Source: an uncultured Flavihumibacter sp. (GTDB lineage Bacteria > Bacteroidota > Bacteroidia > Chitinophagales > Chitinophagaceae). Taken from it: a stretch of 8,035 bases of DNA. The notes beneath the pieces were generated by a model. That model worked only from the letters and a program-made list of their open reading frames with translations, was not told the DNA's origin and did not search any database. Below, piece by piece: positions 6,722-8,035 of the stretch (position 1 is its first letter; every line of letters starts with the position of its first letter). Location of the stretch: positions 1-8,035 of the forward strand of contig CAMLPA010000135.1 in the NCBI GenBank assembly GCA_946481605.1, written 5' to 3'. The translations under genes and the position numbers were made by a program.

Positions 6722-8035
6722 TTAGAACTTCACATTTAGGTTCACTCCATAGTTGCGTGTGGTGGGCAGCGTGGTTTGTTCGTAGCCCACGCGGCTGTCG
6801 CCGGAAGAGGCGAACGCTTCGGGATCGAGGTCATCAATGTATTTCTTGATGATGGCCACGTTCCTGCAGGAAGCGGAGAGCGACAGTCCCTTCACGAATT
6901 TCAGTTTGTTGCTCACCAGTTGCGTGAAGTCGTAGGAAAGCGTGATGTTCCTCAGTTTTATGAAGTCTGATTTGAAAACGAAAGGATCCGCGATCTGAAG
7001 GTTGCGGTAATCGGTGTAGAAAAGCTGGGGGTCCACCGCAGTAGTGTTGGGGGTACCATCGCCTTTCACGCCCGGGAATATAACGCCGCCTTCGCGGCCT
7101 ATGAGCGATTTTTTGGTATGGCCCTGGCGCAGTCCGTTAAGTGCGGTGGAAGAAATTACTTTACCACCTGCTTTGTAATCGAAGTGCACCAGCATGCTCA
7201 GTTTTTTGTACCGGAATATGTTGTTCCATCCGCCGGTGAATTTTGGCAACGCGCTGCCGAAGAGTACATCCGGGCCTGTGCTGGCTTGCAGACGGCCATT
7301 GTCGCCCAAGACCACTTCTCCTTTCGCGTTGCGGAGGTATGTTTTCGCCGCCAACTGGTTCAATGGTTTACCTACTTCATACACCAGTGAGCCGAGGAAC
7401 TCGTTGCCGCCGAAGGAAGCCACGATCAGCCTGTTGGTATTCGGCGCCAATGCCAGTACTTCAGTACTGTTGGTAGCGGTATTGAAGGAGCTGCTCCAGG
7501 TGAAATCTTTGTTTTTTACCGGGATCACTTCCAGCATGAATTCTATGCCCCTGTTCTGCAAGGAACCGAGGTTAAGCGGCGTGCCCGTGTAACCTGTGGT
7601 GTTGGAGATTTCTACCGTAAGTATCTGATCCCTGGTTTGTTTTTCGTAGGCGGCCACATCCAGGTTAACCCTGTTGCCGAACATCTTCAGTTCGATACCG
7701 ATCTCTTTTTCGCGCACGCTGAACGGGCGCAGCAACGGGTTAGGGCTGGACGCGTTGGCGATGGTGCCCAGACTCATCCCGTTGAACTGGTTGGGGAGGA
7801 TACCATAAGCCAGTACGCCTGTGAAGGCGTTGATGCCGTTTGCACTGCCCACATCCGCATAAGAAGCGCGCAGTTTTCCGTAGTTGAGCCAGGTCTGGCT
7901 TTTCAGCAGTTCCGAGAAGATAAAGCTGCCGCTGAAGGAGGGGTAGAAGTAGTTGTTATTGGCCGGATTCAGTACCGTGAACCAGTCGTTACGCCCGGTC
8001 ACGTTAAGAAACAACAGGTTTTTATAACCGAATTC
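6722..8035 (-). CDS. SusC/RagA TonB-linked outer-membrane transporter, C-terminal part
   Basis: Partial gene: 437 C-terminal residues and the stop, open through the right edge, so the first visible residues (EFGYKNLLFLNVTGRNDW) are internal and there is no true start here. It is the beta-barrel half of a TonB-dependent SusC-type porin that imports the ligand captured by its SusD partner. Evidence: the LFLNVTGRNDW...YFYPS segment, LNYGKLRASYADVGS, SVREKEIGIELKMFGNRVNLDVAAYEKQTRDQIL-type barrel strands, TGYTGTPLNLGSLQNRGIEF, FIKLRNITLSYDF, and the ending TRNYGVNLNVKF with a terminal Phe expected for BAM-inserted barrels. SusC proteins are usually about 1000 residues, so the carboxypeptidase-like domain, TonB box, plug and first strands lie beyond the window. 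It is the first visible gene of the cluster, and the promoter must be further right. Substrate is unknown from this half. Confidence 0.95.
   Translation of the reverse strand, partial: EFGYKNLLFLNVTGRNDWFTVLNPANNNYFYPSFSGSFIFSELLKSQTWLNYGKLRASYADVGSANGINAFTGVLAYGILPNQFNGMSLGTIANASSPNPLLRPFSVREKEIGIELKMFGNRVNLDVAAYEKQTRDQILTVEISNTTGYTGTPLNLGSLQNRGIEFMLEVIPVKNKDFTWSSSFNTATNSTEVLALAPNTNRLIVASFGGNEFLGSLVYEVGKPLNQLAAKTYLRNAKGEVVLGDNGRLQASTGPDVLFGSALPKFTGGWNNIFRYKKLSMLVHFDYKAGGKVISSTALNGLRQGHTKKSLIGREGGVIFPGVKGDGTPNTTAVDPQLFYTDYRNLQIADPFVFKSDFIKLRNITLSYDFTQLVSNKLKFVKGLSLSASCRNVAIIKKYIDDLDPEAFASSGDSRVGYEQTTLPTTRNYGVNLNVKF

Larger units (their letters stand above)
1..8035 (-). other. Putative susCD plus oxidative pentose catabolism operon
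   Basis: Six genes face the same way with gaps of 11, 57, 38, 45 and 10 bases in transcription order, and no convincing internal terminator or promoter. The gene content is coherent: uptake pair first, then the pathway enzymes roughly from last step to first (semialdehyde dehydrogenase, dehydratase, lactonase), with the 2-keto-3-deoxypentonate dehydratase at the end. Both ends are open. A single transcript is inferred from spacing and function. The inverted repeat at 5138-5159 is the only visible candidate for splitting expression. Confidence 0.7.

Noticed and set aside
8030..8035. GAATTC (EcoRI) at the exact right end, suggesting a cloned-fragment boundary
   Set aside because: At least four more GAATTC sites lie inside (69, 1276, 6639, 7538), and the reading frame simply runs on in a normal SusC protein, so coincidence is enough.

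Overview
The window is a tightly packed, co-directional block of six minus-strand genes from a member of the Bacteroidota. The adjacent SusC/SusD outer-membrane uptake pair is the strongest phylum marker. The G+C content is close to half by eye, genes lack Shine-Dalgarno sequences, and start codons are preceded by A/T-rich leaders. A Chitinophagaceae-type soil or plant-polymer degrader is my best guess, but that is inference.

Reading in the direction of transcription (right to left): (1) 8035-6722, the C-terminal barrel half of a SusC/RagA TonB-dependent transporter, cut by the right edge; (2) 6710-5157, a SusD/RagB nutrient-binding lipoprotein; (3) 5099-3522, an aldehyde dehydrogenase of the alpha-ketoglutaric semialdehyde (2,5-dioxopentanoate) type; (4) 3483-1765, an IlvD/Edd-family [2Fe-2S] aldonate dehydratase; (5) 1719-706, an exported SMP-30/gluconolactonase-like lactonase; (6) 695-1, a fumarylacetoacetase-fold protein, cut by the left edge, whose metal ligands match 2-keto-3-deoxy-pentonate dehydratases. 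Gaps between genes are 10 to 57 bases, so one transcription unit is likely, with its promoter beyond the right edge. No stretch over 300 bases lacks a gene.

Together genes 3 to 6 supply every step of the non-phosphorylating oxidative pentose (Weimberg) pathway after the first oxidation: pentonolactone to pentonate (lactonase), pentonate to 2-keto-3-deoxypentonate (IlvD-type dehydratase), that to 2,5-dioxopentanoate (FAH-fold dehydratase), and that to 2-oxoglutarate (aldehyde dehydrogenase). The set parallels the Caulobacter xylXABCD genes without xylB. The SusCD pair at the head suggests uptake of a pentose-containing glycan or sugar acid feeding this route. The pentose dehydrogenase, any glycoside hydrolase, an inner-membrane transporter and a regulator are not in view. 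The main points to follow up are the coupling of a Weimberg route to a SusCD pair, the exported lactonase beside cytosolic partner enzymes, and an inverted repeat between susD and the first catabolic gene. I see no mobile element, CRISPR array, tRNA or rRNA.
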